A stretch of DNA of 64,000 bases from Methylohalobius crimeensis 10Ki (GTDB taxonomy: Bacteria > Pseudomonadota > Gammaproteobacteria > Methylococcales > Methylothermaceae). The stretch's first letter is position 1. Every line of letters starts with the position of its first letter. Location of the stretch: NCBI RefSeq assembly GCF_000421465.1, contig NZ_ATXB01000002.1:651001-715000 (forward strand), given 5' to 3'. The notes below the pieces were generated by a model. That model worked only from the letters and a program-made list of their open reading frames with translations. It did not search any database and was not told where the DNA came from. The translations under genes were made by a program, and so were the position numbers. Shown in pieces: positions 39,484 through 51,586 of this stretch.

Positions 39484-41025
39484 TTACCACGTATGGGTTT
39501 GCTTAAAATTCCGAATCGCCTCGTGCAATTGGTCCGCAACCTGGTCGTCGTAGGCACAGGTCTCGTCGATCTGCTTGATGAGATCCGCCTGCTCCGACTT
39601 CATGTAATCCTGCAAGGCATCTTCGAAATCGCGTACCTTGTTCACCGGGATATCGTCCAGATAGCCCTGGTTCGCGGCAAACAGGGAAACCGCCTGCTCG
39701 GCCACCGACATGGGCTTATACTGGGCTTGCTTCAACAACTCGGTTACCCGCTGCCCACGTTCGATCTGCTTCCGGGTGGATTCATCCAGGTCCGAGGCAA
39801 ATTGAGCGAAGGCCGCCAGTTCCCGGTACTGGGCCAAGTCGAGACGAATGCCGCCGCCCAGTTTCTTGATGATCTTGGTTTGCGCCGAACCGCCCACGCG
39901 AGATACCGAAATCCCCGGATTCACCGCCGGACGGATACCCGCGTTAAACAAATCCGATTCCAAGTAGATTTGCCCGTCGGTGATGGAAATCACATTGGTC
40001 GGAACGAAGGCCGAAACGTCGCCGGCTTGGGTTTCGATGATCGGCAGGGCGGTCAAGGAACCGGTTTGACCCTTGACCTTGCCGTCGGTCAATTTTTCCA
40101 CTTCGTCGGCGTTGATGCGCGCGGCCCTTTCCAGCAAGCGGGAGTGGAGATAGAAAATAACCCCCGGATAAGCTTCGCGCCCCGGCGGCCGGCGCAGCAA
40201 CAGGGACACTTGGCGATACGCCCAGGCCTGCTTGGTCAGGTCGTCGTAGACGATCAGCGCATCTTCGCCCTTGTCCCGGTAGTATTCGCCCATGGCGCAA
40301 CCGGCGTAAGGGGCGATGAACTGGAGGGCGGCCGCTTCGGCGGCCGTCGCCGCCACCACCGTAGTGTATTCCATCGCGCCGTTCTCTTCCAGTTTGCGCA
40401 CGATGGTGGCGACGGTGGATTGCTTCTGACCCACCGCGACGTAAATACACTTAACCCCGGTGCCTTTTTGATTGAGGATGGTATCGATGGCGATCGCGGT
40501 CTTGCCGGTCTGCCGGTCGCCGATGATCAGCTCGCGCTGACCCCGGCCGATGGGGATCATGGAATCGATCGCCTTGAGGCCGGTTTGGAGCGGCTGATCC
40601 ACCGATTGGCGAGCGATCACCCCCGGAGCGATCTTCTCGATGGGAGAATAATCCCGGGTTTTCAACGCCCCTTTGCCGTCGATGGGACGCCCCAAGGCAT
40701 CCACCACCCGGGACAGCAAGGATTCGCCCACCGGTACTTGGAAGATCTTGCCGGTGCATTTAACGCTGTCGCCTTCGGCCAAGTGCTCGTAGGCGCCCAT
40801 GACCACCGCACCCACCGAATCGCGCTCCAAATTGAGCGCCATCCCGAAGGTATCGCCGGGAAATTCCAACATTTCCCCGTGCATGACGTCTTCCAAACCG
40901 TGGATGCGAACGATGCCGTCGGTGAGACTGACGATCGTACCCTCCGTACGCGCTTCCACGCCGGCTTCGAATTCCTTGATCTTGTCTTTGATCAGATCGC
41001 TGATTTCCGCTGGATTCAGTTGCAT
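39484..41025 (-). CDS. atpA: ATP synthase alpha subunit
   Basis: Alpha holds the non-catalytic nucleotide sites and alternates with beta. The 513 residues show Walker [10 protein letters not shown], the start [16 protein letters not shown] and the arginine-finger region [17 protein letters not shown]. It follows atpH after 14 bases and precedes atpG. Confidence 0.97.
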   Translation of the reverse strand: MQLNPAEISDLIKDKIKEFEAGVEARTEGTIVSLTDGIVRIHGLEDVMHGEMLEFPGDTFGMALNLERDSVGAVVMGAYEHLAEGDSVKCTGKIFQVPVGESLLSRVVDALGRPIDGKGALKTRDYSPIEKIAPGVIARQSVDQPLQTGLKAIDSMIPIGRGQRELIIGDRQTGKTAIAIDTILNQKGTGVKCIYVAVGQKQSTVATIVRKLEENGAMEYTTVVAATAAEAAALQFIAPYAGCAMGEYYRDKGEDALIVYDDLTKQAWAYRQVSLLLRRPPGREAYPGVIFYLHSRLLERAARINADEVEKLTDGKVKGQTGSLTALPIIETQAGDVSAFVPTNVISITDGQIYLESDLFNAGIRPAVNPGISVSRVGGSAQTKIIKKLGGGIRLDLAQYRELAAFAQFASDLDESTRKQIERGQRVTELLKQAQYKPMSVAEQAVSLFAANQGYLDDIPVNKVRDFEDALQDYMKSEQADLIKQIDETCAYDDQVADQLHEAIRNFKQTHTW

Positions 41026-41039
41026 AATTCCTGTCTCAC

Positions 41040-41576
41040 TTAAGCTTTGAGTCGTTTTGCCAAACGTTCGAGCTGCCCTTTCACCGAGCCGTCGATCACC
41101 TTATCGCCGGCCTGGATCACGATCCCGCCGATCAACGCCAGGTTGTGCCGGGCGTCCAGACGGATCTTCTTGCCCAGCTTTTTTTCCAGGGCGGCGGTCA
41201 ACGCGGCCCGATCATCTTCGGCCAACGGATAGGCGCTGACGACCTGAACCTCCGCGTAACCCTCGTGTTCGGTCCGGTACTGCTCGAACAGATCGCGAAT
41301 CGGGTCCACCAGGGTAATGCGGTTGTTGTGTACCAGCAGCTTGACAAAATTCTCGCCTTCCCGATCTAGATAGCCTTTGCCGATGTCGAGCAATAAACGC
41401 TCGAATGCTCCCTTTTCGACTTTTGGGTTGACCGCCGCCCAAGCCAGTTCTTCATCCTTCATGGCCAGGGCCAAAAATTCCAGCATCCGCGACCATTGCT
41501 CGATGGTTCCGGCTTCCCGGCCCTGTTCAAACACCGCTTCGGCGTAAGGCCTCGCCAGGGTTTTCAATTCGCTCAT
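41040..41576 (-). CDS. atpH: ATP synthase delta subunit
   Basis: Delta joins F1 to the peripheral b-stalk. The 178 residues begin [18 protein letters not shown] and end with the conserved [20 protein letters not shown]. The start codon overlaps the atpF stop by one base, giving tight coupling. Confidence 0.95.
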   Translation of the reverse strand: MSELKTLARPYAEAVFEQGREAGTIEQWSRMLEFLALAMKDEELAWAAVNPKVEKGAFERLLLDIGKGYLDREGENFVKLLVHNNRITLVDPIRDLFEQYRTEHEGYAEVQVVSAYPLAEDDRAALTAALEKKLGKKIRLDARHNLALIGGIVIQAGDKVIDGSVKGQLERLAKRLKA

Positions 41577-42055
41577 TACGCTTGTTCCAGTTGCTTGGTC
41601 ACGTCGTCCAGAATGCTCCGGTGCTTGGCCTGGTCAATTTCTTCCCGCAGAATTTGTTCCGAGGCCGTTACCACCAATTGTGCCACCTGATCGCGCAATT
41701 CCTCCCTGGCCTGCTGAACTTCCCGCTCGATTTCGGTTTTGGCCGCGGCAATCAGACGCTCTCCTTCCAGGCGCGCATTCTCCTTGGCGTCTTCGACAAT
41801 TTCGTTGGCACGCTTCTGGGCCATGCCCACGATTTCGTTGGCTTGCTCCTTGGACTCGTGAATCACGGTTTTAGCCCGCTGCTCGGCGAGCTCCATTTCA
41901 TGCTTGCCGCGTTCCGCGGCGGCCAAACCATCGGCTATTTTCTTTTTGCGCTCTTCCAATGCCTCCATCAGGGGCGGCCACACAAACTTCATGGTGAACC
42001 ACACCAGAAGTGCAAAGGTGATCATCTGCCCCAAGAGGGTAATGTTAATACTCAC
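41576..42055 (-). CDS. atpF: ATP synthase b subunit
   Basis: Subunit b is the peripheral stalk that resists rotation. One N-terminal membrane helix (about 5-25, [20 protein letters not shown]) is followed by a long charged coiled coil rich in Glu, Lys and Ala. At 159 residues it matches the bacterial form. It follows atpE after 61 bases, the widest gap inside the operon. Confidence 0.95.
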   Translation of the reverse strand: MSINITLLGQMITFALLVWFTMKFVWPPLMEALEERKKKIADGLAAAERGKHEMELAEQRAKTVIHESKEQANEIVGMAQKRANEIVEDAKENARLEGERLIAAAKTEIEREVQQAREELRDQVAQLVVTASEQILREEIDQAKHRSILDDVTKQLEQA

Positions 42056-42116
42056 AACCCCTCGCCTCGTTTAATTCGTCTGTTGGTTTAATCCGTTGCC
42101 GCTGGGCACCGGCTGA

Positions 42117-43199
<1,083 letters not shown>

Positions 43200-43571
43200 T
43201 CACTTTGGTTTTTTATTCAACAGGAGCGCGAACCAGAACACGCCCAAAACCGCCACAAATCCCGCGAACAAGGGCAAAAACACGATTCCCGGCAAACGCA
43301 GCACCAGGAAAAACAAGGCGGCGGTCAGCGCCAATTTGACGATTTCACCCAAGTAAAAACCGCGCACGACCTGGCGAGGCGATTTCCCCTCGCTGCGGCT
43401 GATACGCAGGGCGAAATAGGCATTGGGAATGAGCGCGATCATTCCCCCCAGCGCGGCCGATTTGGCCGCTTGCCAGCCGAACCCGGCCAGCACCCCCAAA
43501 AAGACCACCGCAAGTACCGCGGCTTGCATGTAGAGAATCCTGCCGATTTCGGCGGCGACGTTTACGCCCAT
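43200..43571 (-). CDS. atpI: ATP synthase subunit I (assembly factor)
   Basis: AtpI helps assemble the c-ring and is often the first gene of F-type operons. The 123 residues hold about four membrane helices (for example AVLAVVFLGVLAGFGWQAAK). The sequence is weakly conserved, but the position before atpB and the topology agree. It starts 72 bases after the parB stop. Confidence 0.88.
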   Translation of the reverse strand: MGVNVAAEIGRILYMQAAVLAVVFLGVLAGFGWQAAKSAALGGMIALIPNAYFALRISRSEGKSPRQVVRGFYLGEIVKLALTAALFFLVLRLPGIVFLPLFAGFVAVLGVFWFALLLNKKPK

Positions 43572-43643
43572 CGCTTATCTCCACACGCAAACAAACTCGG
43601 GATTCTATCGACCCGTCCCCGCAAAATCAAGCTGAGATGGGTA

Positions 43644-44492
43644 TTAACGAAACCGTTCCAGCAGCCCCTCCAACTGATCCAGGCCGCTGTAATTGATCAC
43701 CAGACGACCCTTGCCCTGCTTGCCGTGACGGATGACCACCTTGGCCCCCAAGGTATCGGTCAGTTCGTCCTGCAATCGCTTGATATCCGGATCCATCGGG
43801 ACGGAAGGAGGGTCAGTGGCGCCGTTTTGCATCTTTTTCACCCACTGTTCGACGGCGCGGACGGTCATTTTTCCGTCGGCTACTTGCAATGCCACCGCCG
43901 CCTGTTGTTCCCCGGTCAAACCGAGCAGGGCCCGGGCATGGCCCATTTCGATCCGGCCTTCGGACAAAAGCTTCTTGACTTGGGGGTGCAGTTCCAGCAA
44001 CCGAAGTAGATTGGTGATGGTGGTACGCGATTTTCCCACCGCTTCGGACAATTGCCGGTGGGTCATGTCGAATTCCTCCAGGAGCCGGCACAAAGCATCG
44101 GCTTGTTCCAAAGGACCCAAATCCTCCCGCTGGATGTTCTCGATCAAGGCCAGCGCCAGGGAGGCCCGGTCGTCCAGTTGGCGCACCACCACCGGAATTT
44201 CCGTCAATCCGGCCATTTGCGCCGCCCGCCAACGCCGCTCGCCGGCAACCAATTCGTAACGATCATCGTTGCCGGCGGCTCGAACCACCACCGGTTGAAC
44301 CACGCCGTGGGTTTTGATCGAATCGGCCAATTCCCGGAGGCGATCCAGATCGAAATCCTTGCGCGGCTGAAACGGATTGGTTTCGATGCGCTCCACCGAG
44401 ATCGTTTGGGGCGTCGCCGGCGTATCGCTCAACACCGAATCGCCCAGAAGCGCATCCAAGCCCCGTCCCAAGCCGCGTTTTTTAACCGCCAT
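43644..44492 (-). CDS. parB: Chromosome partitioning protein ParB
   Basis: ParB binds parS sites near the origin and acts with ParA in chromosome segregation. The 282 residues start KKRGLGRGLDALLGD, the usual ParB opening. The ParB/Srx nuclease-like core includes NPFQPRKDFD and ELVAGERRWRAAQMAGL, with the CTP-binding GERRxRA motif. A helix-turn-helix (TLREL.. to ..HRQLSEAVGKSRTTITNLLR) and C-terminal dimer domain follow. It overlaps parA by 11 bases. No parS was found by eye. Confidence 0.95.
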   Translation of the reverse strand: MAVKKRGLGRGLDALLGDSVLSDTPATPQTISVERIETNPFQPRKDFDLDRLRELADSIKTHGVVQPVVVRAAGNDDRYELVAGERRWRAAQMAGLTEIPVVVRQLDDRASLALALIENIQREDLGPLEQADALCRLLEEFDMTHRQLSEAVGKSRTTITNLLRLLELHPQVKKLLSEGRIEMGHARALLGLTGEQQAAVALQVADGKMTVRAVEQWVKKMQNGATDPPSVPMDPDIKRLQDELTDTLGAKVVIRHGKQGKGRLVINYSGLDQLEGLLERFR

Positions 44493-45285
44493 GTTTTACC
44501 CCTCCCTGACGTTTGATGATTTCACTCGCCAATGCCAGATAGGCAAGGGCGCCCCGGGAAGATTTGTCGTAGTGAATCACCGGCAAACCGTAACTGGGCG
44601 CCTCCGCCAGCCGCACGTTACGGGGGATGCAGGTGCGCAGCAGTTGGGAACCGAAATGGGCTTTGAGTTGTTCCGAAACTTCCTTGGTGAGACGACTTCG
44701 GGGGTCGTACATGGTACGCAGCAGACCTTCCATCATTAACCCCGGATTCACCGTCCTACGAACGTTGGCCAGGGTATCCAATAAAGCCGACAAGCCTTCC
44801 AAGGCATAGTATTCGCATTGCATCGGAATCAAAATCGAATGGGCCGCCACCATGGCGTTCAGAGTCAACATGTTGAGCGACGGCGGACAGTCGATCAAAA
44901 TATATTCATACCGATCCCGGCAGGGCGCGAGCGCATTCGCGAGACGTCGTTCGCGTCCCTCGGCCTGCATCAGCGCCACCTCGGCGGCGGTCAAATCGGC
45001 GTTGGAGGGAATTAAATCGAATTTCAATTCCGATAGGGAAAGAATGATCTCCTCGACCGGAGCTTCGCCCAGTAGCAGATCGTACGTGCTTTTTTCCAAA
45101 TCATTTTTGTTCACCCCGCATCCCATAGTAGCGTTGCCTTGCGGATCGATGTCCACCAACAGGATCTTGCGTTTAGTGAGCGCCAGGGAGGCGGCCAAAT
45201 TGACGCTGGTGGTCGTTTTTCCGACACCGCCTTTCTGATTGGTGATCGCGATGATTTTCTGCTGCGCAGGTGTTCGAGTCGTCAT
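44482..45285 (-). CDS. parA: Chromosome partitioning ATPase ParA (Soj)
   Basis: ParA is the deviant-Walker ATPase of chromosome segregation. The 267 residues have the deviant Walker A KGGVGKTT (about 18-25), the dimer signal DIDPQGNATMG and Walker B ILIDCPPSLNMLTLNA. The arrangement mnmG, rsmG, parA, parB is typical of origin-proximal regions in proteobacteria and agrees with the oriC candidate at 51590-51870. Confidence 0.96.
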   Translation of the reverse strand: MTTRTPAQQKIIAITNQKGGVGKTTTSVNLAASLALTKRKILLVDIDPQGNATMGCGVNKNDLEKSTYDLLLGEAPVEEIILSLSELKFDLIPSNADLTAAEVALMQAEGRERRLANALAPCRDRYEYILIDCPPSLNMLTLNAMVAAHSILIPMQCEYYALEGLSALLDTLANVRRTVNPGLMMEGLLRTMYDPRSRLTKEVSEQLKAHFGSQLLRTCIPRNVRLAEAPSYGLPVIHYDKSSRGALAYLALASEIIKRQGGVKHGG

Positions 45286-45290
45286 TAATG

Positions 45291-45905
45291 TCAGTGTTGC
45301 GTGATTTCGATCAGATGACGCTCCGCCTCGAGACCGGGCACCCGAAGCGGCATGACACGATGCCTTCGATCGGCGAGCGCCGCCAGCTCCTTTTCCGGGT
45401 AACGTCCTTTCATAGCCAGGAATTTCCCTCCCGGGGCCAAAAGATGATGACTCTGGGCAAAACCGCGACCGGCGTCGGCAAAAGCTCGGGTGACGATGGT
45501 ATCGAATCCCGGCTCGGCTGCATAGTTTTCGATCCGGGCGTGAATCGCCTCCACGTTGGTCAGTCCCAACTCGAGCGCCATCTGACGTACGAAGCGAATT
45601 TTTTTCGCCGCCGCATCCAACAGCACGAAGCGCAACGCCGGGAAGAAAATCGCCAGAGGCAAGCCGGGAAAGCCGCCGCCGGTGCCCACGTCCAGGATGT
45701 CGGAGCCGCGTAAATAGGGATGGATGGCCAGGCTGTCCAACACGTGAACGGTGACGAATCCGGTCTCGTCTTTCACCGCGGTCAAGTTCACCACCCGGTT
45801 CCAGCGCACCAGTGACCGGTACAGCAATTGGATCTTGCCGATTCGATCCGGGGTGGGAGTCAAGCCCAGATCTTCCAGCCCCTCGGTCAATAAAGACGCA
45901 GCCAT
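45291..45905 (-). CDS. rsmG: 16S rRNA m7G527 methyltransferase
   Basis: RsmG methylates G527 of 16S rRNA. The 204 residues include the AdoMet motif DVGTGGGFPGLPLAIFFP (about 73-90) and the conserved NLTAVKDETGFVTVHVLDSL. The stop is five bases before the parA start; the start overlaps the mnmG stop by one base. Confidence 0.95.
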   Translation of the reverse strand: MAASLLTEGLEDLGLTPTPDRIGKIQLLYRSLVRWNRVVNLTAVKDETGFVTVHVLDSLAIHPYLRGSDILDVGTGGGFPGLPLAIFFPALRFVLLDAAAKKIRFVRQMALELGLTNVEAIHARIENYAAEPGFDTIVTRAFADAGRGFAQSHHLLAPGGKFLAMKGRYPEKELAALADRRHRVMPLRVPGLEAERHLIEITQH

Positions 45906-47800
45906 CAGGCGCTCTTTTCTTCCGGTTTACTCCGGTTTTTCTTCATGTGAACCAGCAGCAGGGAGATTGCCGCCGGAGTCACCCCGGGAATGCGCGAGGC
46001 CTGTCCCAGCGTCGCCGGTTTCTGGAGCGTCAGTTTTTCGCGTACTTCCTGGGACAATCCGATGACGTTTTGGTACTCCAGATCTTCCGGCAGCCTTAAA
46101 TCCTCGTATCGCTGGGTGCGCTCGATTTCGATCCGCTGGCGCTTGATGTAGCCGGCGTACTTGAGCTGGATTTCCACTTGCTCGACCACTTCGGGCTCCC
46201 AATCCGCCCCATCCCGCCGGACCCAGGCCAACAAACGATCGATGCCGACCTCGGGCCGGCGCAGCAACTCCGCCAAATTGGCCTCGCGTTGCAGGGGGGT
46301 GGTCAAAATCTCCGCCAACCGCTCCGCCTTCGCGCTGTCGGGTTGAATCCAAGTCCGCTCCAAATCCTTCTGCAAGAGGCCGATCGCCTCCCGCTTGCGT
46401 TGGAAGGCTTCCCACCGGACGTCATCCACCACGCCCAGTTCCCGACCTTTTTCGGTCAAGCGCAAGTCGGCGTTGTCCTCTCTCAACATGAGTCGGTATT
46501 CGGCCCGACTGGTAAACATCCGGTACGGCTCCTGGGTCCCCCGGGTGATCAGATCGTCGATCAAAACCCCCAGATAGGCTTCGTCCCGGCGGGGCCACCA
46601 AGGCGCCAAATCTCGGGCCTGGCGGGCGGCGTTGAGGCCGGCGAGAAGTCCTTGGGCGGCGGCTTCCTCGTAGCCGGTGGTGCCGTTGATCTGGCCGGCG
46701 AAAAACAGGTTGTCCATCGCCTTGGTTTCCAGGCTCGGTTTGAGTCCCCGCGGATCGAAAAAATCGTATTCGATAGCATATCCCGGCCGGGTGATATGGG
46801 CCTTTTCAAATCCCCGGATGGAACGGATAAACGCCACTTGCGCATCGAACGGCAAACTGGTGGAAACCCCATTGGGATAGACTTCCGGCGTCTCGAGGCC
46901 TTCCGGTTCCACGAAAATCTGATGGGAATCGCGCTCGGCGAAACGCACCACCTTATCCTCGATGGAGGGACAATAGCGCGGCCCCCGGCCCTCGATGGCG
47001 CCGCTGAACATCGGCGAGCGATCCAGGCTTTCGCGAATGATCTCGTGGGTGCGGGAATTGGTGCGAGTGATATGGCATCCCCTTTGGGTAGGATGCTCAT
47101 CCACCCGCCCCAGATAGGAAAACACCGGAGTGGGCGTATCGCCGGGCTGCTCGGCCATTTCGCTGTAATCCAGGCTGCGGCCGTCGAGACGCGGGGGCGT
47201 GCCGGTCTTGAGCCGAGCGACTTGAAAATCCAATTCCCGCAGACGCCGGGCCAAGGCATTGGAGGGGCTGTCGCCGGCACGACCGCCTTGATAATTCGCC
47301 TCCCCCACATGAATGACGCCGCCCAAAAAGGTTCCCACCGTGAGCACCACGCACCGGCTGCGGAAGCGCAAGCCCATTTGAGTGATTACCCCGGCGGCCC
47401 GGTCGCGCTCGACGATGAGGTCGGCAACCGTCTGCTGGAACAGCCACAAATTGGCTTGATGCTCCAGGGCTTGCCGTACCGCTTGTTTGTACAAAGCGCG
47501 GTCGGCCTGGGCGCGGGTCGCCCGCACCGCCGGTCCCTTGGAGGCGTTGAGAATCCGAAATTGAATGCCGGCCCGGTCGATGGCACGGGCCATCAACCCG
47601 CCCAAGGCATCGATTTCTTTGACCAAATGGCCCTTGCCGATCCCGCCGATGGCGGGGTTGCAACTCATTTGTCCCAGGGTTTCGATATTTTGCGTCAACA
47701 GCAGGGTTTTGGCGCCGCTGCGGGCGGCGGCCAAGGCTGCTTCGGTGCCGGCGTGGCCGCCCCCGACCACGATCACGTCAAACACTTGGTTAAATTCCAT
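45905..47800 (-). CDS. mnmG: tRNA uridine-5-carboxymethylaminomethyl modification enzyme MnmG (GidA)
   Basis: MnmG uses FAD with MnmE to modify the wobble uridine of several tRNAs. The 631 residues start with the FAD Rossmann motif [11 protein letters not shown] (about 12-22) and contain the conserved [20 protein letters not shown] and [12 protein letters not shown]. It is the first gene of the minus-strand origin-proximal run and is divergent from moxR. Confidence 0.97.
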   Translation of the reverse strand: MEFNQVFDVIVVGGGHAGTEAALAAARSGAKTLLLTQNIETLGQMSCNPAIGGIGKGHLVKEIDALGGLMARAIDRAGIQFRILNASKGPAVRATRAQADRALYKQAVRQALEHQANLWLFQQTVADLIVERDRAAGVITQMGLRFRSRCVVLTVGTFLGGVIHVGEANYQGGRAGDSPSNALARRLRELDFQVARLKTGTPPRLDGRSLDYSEMAEQPGDTPTPVFSYLGRVDEHPTQRGCHITRTNSRTHEIIRESLDRSPMFSGAIEGRGPRYCPSIEDKVVRFAERDSHQIFVEPEGLETPEVYPNGVSTSLPFDAQVAFIRSIRGFEKAHITRPGYAIEYDFFDPRGLKPSLETKAMDNLFFAGQINGTTGYEEAAAQGLLAGLNAARQARDLAPWWPRRDEAYLGVLIDDLITRGTQEPYRMFTSRAEYRLMLREDNADLRLTEKGRELGVVDDVRWEAFQRKREAIGLLQKDLERTWIQPDSAKAERLAEILTTPLQREANLAELLRRPEVGIDRLLAWVRRDGADWEPEVVEQVEIQLKYAGYIKRQRIEIERTQRYEDLRLPEDLEYQNVIGLSQEVREKLTLQKPATLGQASRIPGVTPAAISLLLVHMKKNRSKPEEKSA

Positions 47801-47853
47801 CGCTTGCGCTAGTCTTCAAGTCTTGATTTGGAAAAATATTATACAGTGCTTCC

Positions 47854-48765
47854 ATGAATGAATTGTCACGTCGTTTTCTCGACGCCGTCTCCGAAGTGAT
47901 TTTGGGCAAACGCCATCAAATCGAATTGGCCTTTTGTTGTCTTCTCGCCCGCGGCCATCTCTTGATCGAAGACATTCCGGGAGTCGGCAAAACCACCCTT
48001 TCCCATACCTTGGCCAAACTGTTGGGTTTGAGTCATCAACGGATTCAATTCACCAGCGATCTTTTGCCCGCCGACATTCTCGGGGCAATGATCTATGACG
48101 AAGAAAAACGGGGATTCCGATTTCACGCCGGCCCGATTTTCCATCAAGTGGTATTGGCGGATGAAATCAATCGGGCCTCCCCCAAAACCCAGAGCGCGCT
48201 GCTCGAAGCGATGGAAGAGTATCAAGTTTCCATCGAAGGCAAAACGCATTCCCTACCCGAGCCGTTTTTCGTCATCGCCACTCAAAATCCCATTCACCAA
48301 ACCGGGACTTTTCCCTTGCCCGAATCCCAGCTGGATCGCTTTTTAATGCGAATCAGTCTCGGTTATCCGGATCCCGAAGCCGAACGCGCGCTGTTCAGGG
48401 GCCGAAACCGCTCCGAGTTGATTCCCCGATTGTCTCCCTGCATGACGCCCCAACAATTATTAAGCCTGCAGCAACGGGTCAAGGAAGTCCATGTGGCCGA
48501 TCCTTTATTGGAATATGTCCAGTCTTTGCTTGGCTACAGCCGCCAATCGGCGGAATATGCCCTGGGTTTGTCGCCGCGGGCCGGTTTGGCCTTGCTGCGG
48601 GCGGCGCAAGGGTGGGCTTTTCTGCAGGGCAGAGACTGCGTCTATCCCGAGGACGTGCGTACCGTTTTGGCACCGGTGACCGCCCATCGTCTGCAAACCG
48701 ACGTCACCGTGGGTGACAGCGAAGCTTGTGTTCGGCCGCTATTGGAATACGTCGCCATTCCCTGA
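47854..48765 (+). CDS. moxR: MoxR family AAA+ ATPase
   Basis: MoxR ATPases act as chaperones that activate protein complexes or enzymes. The 303 residues carry Walker A GVGKTTLSH, Walker B VLADEINRASPKTQSALLEA and sensor ATQNPIHQTGTFPLPE. It begins a plus-strand run with a DUF58 gene and a transglutaminase gene, a common cluster in bacteria. It starts the plus-strand side of the switch at about 47,830. Confidence 0.9.
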   Translation: MNELSRRFLDAVSEVILGKRHQIELAFCCLLARGHLLIEDIPGVGKTTLSHTLAKLLGLSHQRIQFTSDLLPADILGAMIYDEEKRGFRFHAGPIFHQVVLADEINRASPKTQSALLEAMEEYQVSIEGKTHSLPEPFFVIATQNPIHQTGTFPLPESQLDRFLMRISLGYPDPEAERALFRGRNRSELIPRLSPCMTPQQLLSLQQRVKEVHVADPLLEYVQSLLGYSRQSAEYALGLSPRAGLALLRAAQGWAFLQGRDCVYPEDVRTVLAPVTAHRLQTDVTVGDSEACVRPLLEYVAIP

Positions 48766-48768
48766 GCA

Positions 48769-49656
48769 ATGAGCGCCGTTCGATCCGAGCCCTTGACTCC
48801 CGAAAATATCAGCTTCCGGCCGAACCGCAAAAGTCTGGGATTAGTCATGTTATTGGTCTTGTTGTGGATCACTTCGGCCAACTACAACAATAACCTGGGA
48901 TTTATTCTGACTTATCTATTGGCGGGCATGGTGCTGGTTTCCTCTTGGCACACTTATCGCCATCTGGCGGGTCTCGAATTTCGGTGTGCGCCCATCGCCC
49001 CGGTTTTTGCCGGTCATCAAGCTCAATTGCAATTAGAGATAGCCAATATTTCCGCCAAGCCTCGCTATCAAATCCGGATCGACCACCCAGGATCATCTGC
49101 CCTTAGCATCTCCTTGGCTTCCGGCGAACGGCGGCAGCTGAAACTCGCCCTGCCCATCAATAAACGCGGTCGTCATAAGACCGGATCTATTGTCCTCAGT
49201 TCAACTTTTCCGCTGGGTTTCTTCCAGGCGTACGCCACCCTGGATCCGGAGCGAGAATGGTGGATTTATCCCCGACCGGCGCCGGTACGGATTCCTTTTC
49301 CGGCCACACTCGGGAAAAAGTCGGATGAATTGGATTTCAATGGATTTCGCCCCTATCGGCCCGGCGATCCCTTGCGTCAGATTTATTGGAAAGGGTTGGC
49401 CAAAAAACAAAAATTACAAATCCTATGTTATGAACCGGCTACCGATTTCGAGCATTCCGCATGGTTGGATTGGCGCGCAACGCCGGGCAGGGACATCGAA
49501 TATCGTCTACAAATCTTATGCCGCTGGTTGTTGGAAGCGGAGCGTTCCGGACAAGCCTACGGTTTGCGCTTACCGCAGCAAACCATTCCTCCCGATCGCG
49601 GATCCCCCCACTTGCACCGTTGTTTGAAAGCCTTGTCTCAATTCCCCCATGGTTGA
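48769..49656 (+). CDS. DUF58 domain membrane protein
   Basis: The 295 residues have two N-terminal membrane helices (about 25-60) and a C-terminal DUF58 domain with DELDFNGFRPYRPGDPLRQI, which ends with a pattern typical of the family. It starts three bases after moxR and overlaps the transglutaminase gene by eight bases. The trio is probably one operon, possibly acting on the cell envelope. Confidence 0.88.
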   Translation: MSAVRSEPLTPENISFRPNRKSLGLVMLLVLLWITSANYNNNLGFILTYLLAGMVLVSSWHTYRHLAGLEFRCAPIAPVFAGHQAQLQLEIANISAKPRYQIRIDHPGSSALSISLASGERRQLKLALPINKRGRHKTGSIVLSSTFPLGFFQAYATLDPEREWWIYPRPAPVRIPFPATLGKKSDELDFNGFRPYRPGDPLRQIYWKGLAKKQKLQILCYEPATDFEHSAWLDWRATPGRDIEYRLQILCRWLLEAERSGQAYGLRLPQQTIPPDRGSPHLHRCLKALSQFPHG

Positions 49657-51586
49657 TTCCACCGTTTCCCGCTTCTCGAACGTCCAAATCCAGATACTGC
49701 TTTGGACTTTATTGATCTTGGTATTGCCACATTTCTTTCATTTGCCTTGGAGTTCGACGCTTGTTTTTTTGTCGCTCTGGGGCTGGCGGTTGTGGGGATG
49801 CCGCTTTGCCGGCAGTTTGCCGCGGGGGCGCTGGGTTCCCTTCCTGGCTTTGATCGCCGCCGCGCTGGTGATCGTCTCTCGGCATGGCGCCGTCGACCTG
49901 GACACCAGCACCGGTCTGTTCGTGTCCGGCTTGGGATTGAAGCTCATGGAACTCAATCAATCCCGGGATATTTATTTGACGATTTTTTTAGGATGGTTCG
50001 TCGCCCTGACGCAATTTTTGTATGACCAATCCTTCTGGATGGTGGGTTATGCCCTGACGACCGCGCTCTTGTTGACCGGGGTATTGATTCGACTCAACAT
50101 CTCCATGCGTCCGGCCTGGAAAACCGTCTGGCAAATCACCCTGAGCCTATTGTTACCCGCCTTGCCGATTGCGGTGCTGTTGTTTTTGTTTTTTCCCCGC
50201 GTAACCGGCCCCTTTTGGCGGTTGCCGTTGACGAACCAAGCCCAAACCGGCTTGAGCGATGTCATGGAGCCCGGTTCGATCGCCGACTTGACCACCAACC
50301 GGGAAGTGGCGTTTCGCGTGGAATTTGAAGGCGCGCTCCCACCGCCCGAAATGCGCTATTGGCGTGCCCAGGTTTTTTGGCGCCTGGAAGGTGGCCGCTG
50401 GTCCTCCATCCCCACCGCGGAACGCCCCATAAAAGCACCGCCGCCCGGTTCCGGAGCGACGTATCACTACACCATCACCCAAGAACCCCATCATCGTCAT
50501 TGGCTGTTTTCCTTGGGAATCCCGAATTCCATCCCCGCCGAAGCGATTCTGAACCGTTCCTTGGTACTCAGCAGCCGCAATCCGGTGCACGAACGAATTC
50601 GTTATTCTCTGATTTCCCATGTTCACTCCCGGATACCCCCCTTGAGCACCCGGGAACAGCACTGGGCGCTGCAACTCCCCGCGCCGCCCCCTTCGCGGAT
50701 CGATGCGCTCGTTTCGAATTGGCACAACCGAACCCAAACTCCCCAGGGCATCGCCGGACAGGTCTTGGATTTTTTTCGCGACCACGGCTTCGTCTACACC
50801 TTGCATCCGGAAAGGTTGTCATCCCAAAATCCCATCGAGCAGTTTCTATTCGATACTCGCCGCGGATTCTGCGAACACTACGCCTCGGCATTTGTTTATT
50901 TGATGCGCGCCGCCGGGATTCCCGCACGGATCGTGGGTGGTTATCTAGGCGGTTTTTACAACCGGACGGGAGACTTTCTCGAAGTCTATCAATCCAATGC
51001 CCATGCCTGGGCAGAAATTTGGGTGCCGAAACGCGGGTGGGTTCATTACGATCCCACCCAAGCGGTAGCCCCCTGGTATGTCGAACACGAACTCGATATG
51101 CCGGATCCGGCCTCCTTGAATGCATCCGCTCCGGAGGAAATCGGATCGACTTCGACAGCTGTCGCTCCCCTTTCCGTCTGGAAGGGCCTGAATCGCCAAA
51201 TCCATATCGTTTGGTCCAGCGTGAATCACGGTTGGCACCGCTGGGTGTTGAATTACGGCGTAGGCTCACAAACCCGACTGTTCCAATATCTGCGTTCGCA
51301 AGGCTGGATGGGAATAAAGATTCTGTTGGGGATACCCTGCGCGATCATTCTCATCCGGCAAGGGTATCGCTGGAGAGAATATCGGCGTCGCCCACCGGCG
51401 GTTAGACACTATGAACGACTCTTAAAGCAATTACAACGAAAAGGCGTTTCCAAACGTCCTCATGAGGCGCCCCGGGAATTCGCCCGACGTGCCCGCCTCC
51501 TCGTGCCGGATCGGTCCGAGCCTATTGAAGATTTCACCGAAGGTTATTTAGCGGTTCGATACGGGAAAAGGAACGATCCCCAATAG
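49649..51586 (+). CDS. TgpA-type membrane transglutaminase-like protein
   Basis: The 645 residues start with about six membrane helices (residues 10-180, DUF3488), followed by a periplasmic transglutaminase core and a final membrane helix near 545. The catalytic triad is readable: Cys in TRRGFCEHYASAFVYLMRAA, His in SNAHAWAEIW and Asp in VHYDPTQA. Its homologue TgpA of Pseudomonas aeruginosa is essential for growth, but the substrate is unsettled. It ends the moxR-DUF58-tgpA run; the oriC candidate follows directly. Confidence 0.88.
   Translation: MVDSTVSRFSNVQIQILLWTLLILVLPHFFHLPWSSTLVFLSLWGWRLWGCRFAGSLPRGRWVPFLALIAAALVIVSRHGAVDLDTSTGLFVSGLGLKLMELNQSRDIYLTIFLGWFVALTQFLYDQSFWMVGYALTTALLLTGVLIRLNISMRPAWKTVWQITLSLLLPALPIAVLLFLFFPRVTGPFWRLPLTNQAQTGLSDVMEPGSIADLTTNREVAFRVEFEGALPPPEMRYWRAQVFWRLEGGRWSSIPTAERPIKAPPPGSGATYHYTITQEPHHRHWLFSLGIPNSIPAEAILNRSLVLSSRNPVHERIRYSLISHVHSRIPPLSTREQHWALQLPAPPPSRIDALVSNWHNRTQTPQGIAGQVLDFFRDHGFVYTLHPERLSSQNPIEQFLFDTRRGFCEHYASAFVYLMRAAGIPARIVGGYLGGFYNRTGDFLEVYQSNAHAWAEIWVPKRGWVHYDPTQAVAPWYVEHELDMPDPASLNASAPEEIGSTSTAVAPLSVWKGLNRQIHIVWSSVNHGWHRWVLNYGVGSQTRLFQYLRSQGWMGIKILLGIPCAIILIRQGYRWREYRRRPPAVRHYERLLKQLQRKGVSKRPHEAPREFARRARLLVPDRSEPIEDFTEGYLAVRYGKRNDPQ

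Noticed and set aside
39175..41043. Plus-strand open frame of 622 codons
   Set aside because: It is antisense to atpA and atpG, which are certain genes. It is a shadow of their codon bias.
43572..45900. parS site
   Set aside because: No sequence close to TGTTTCACGTGAAACA was found by eye in the par region.
46178..47812. Plus-strand open frame of 544 codons
   Set aside because: It is antisense to mnmG and shows no protein family.
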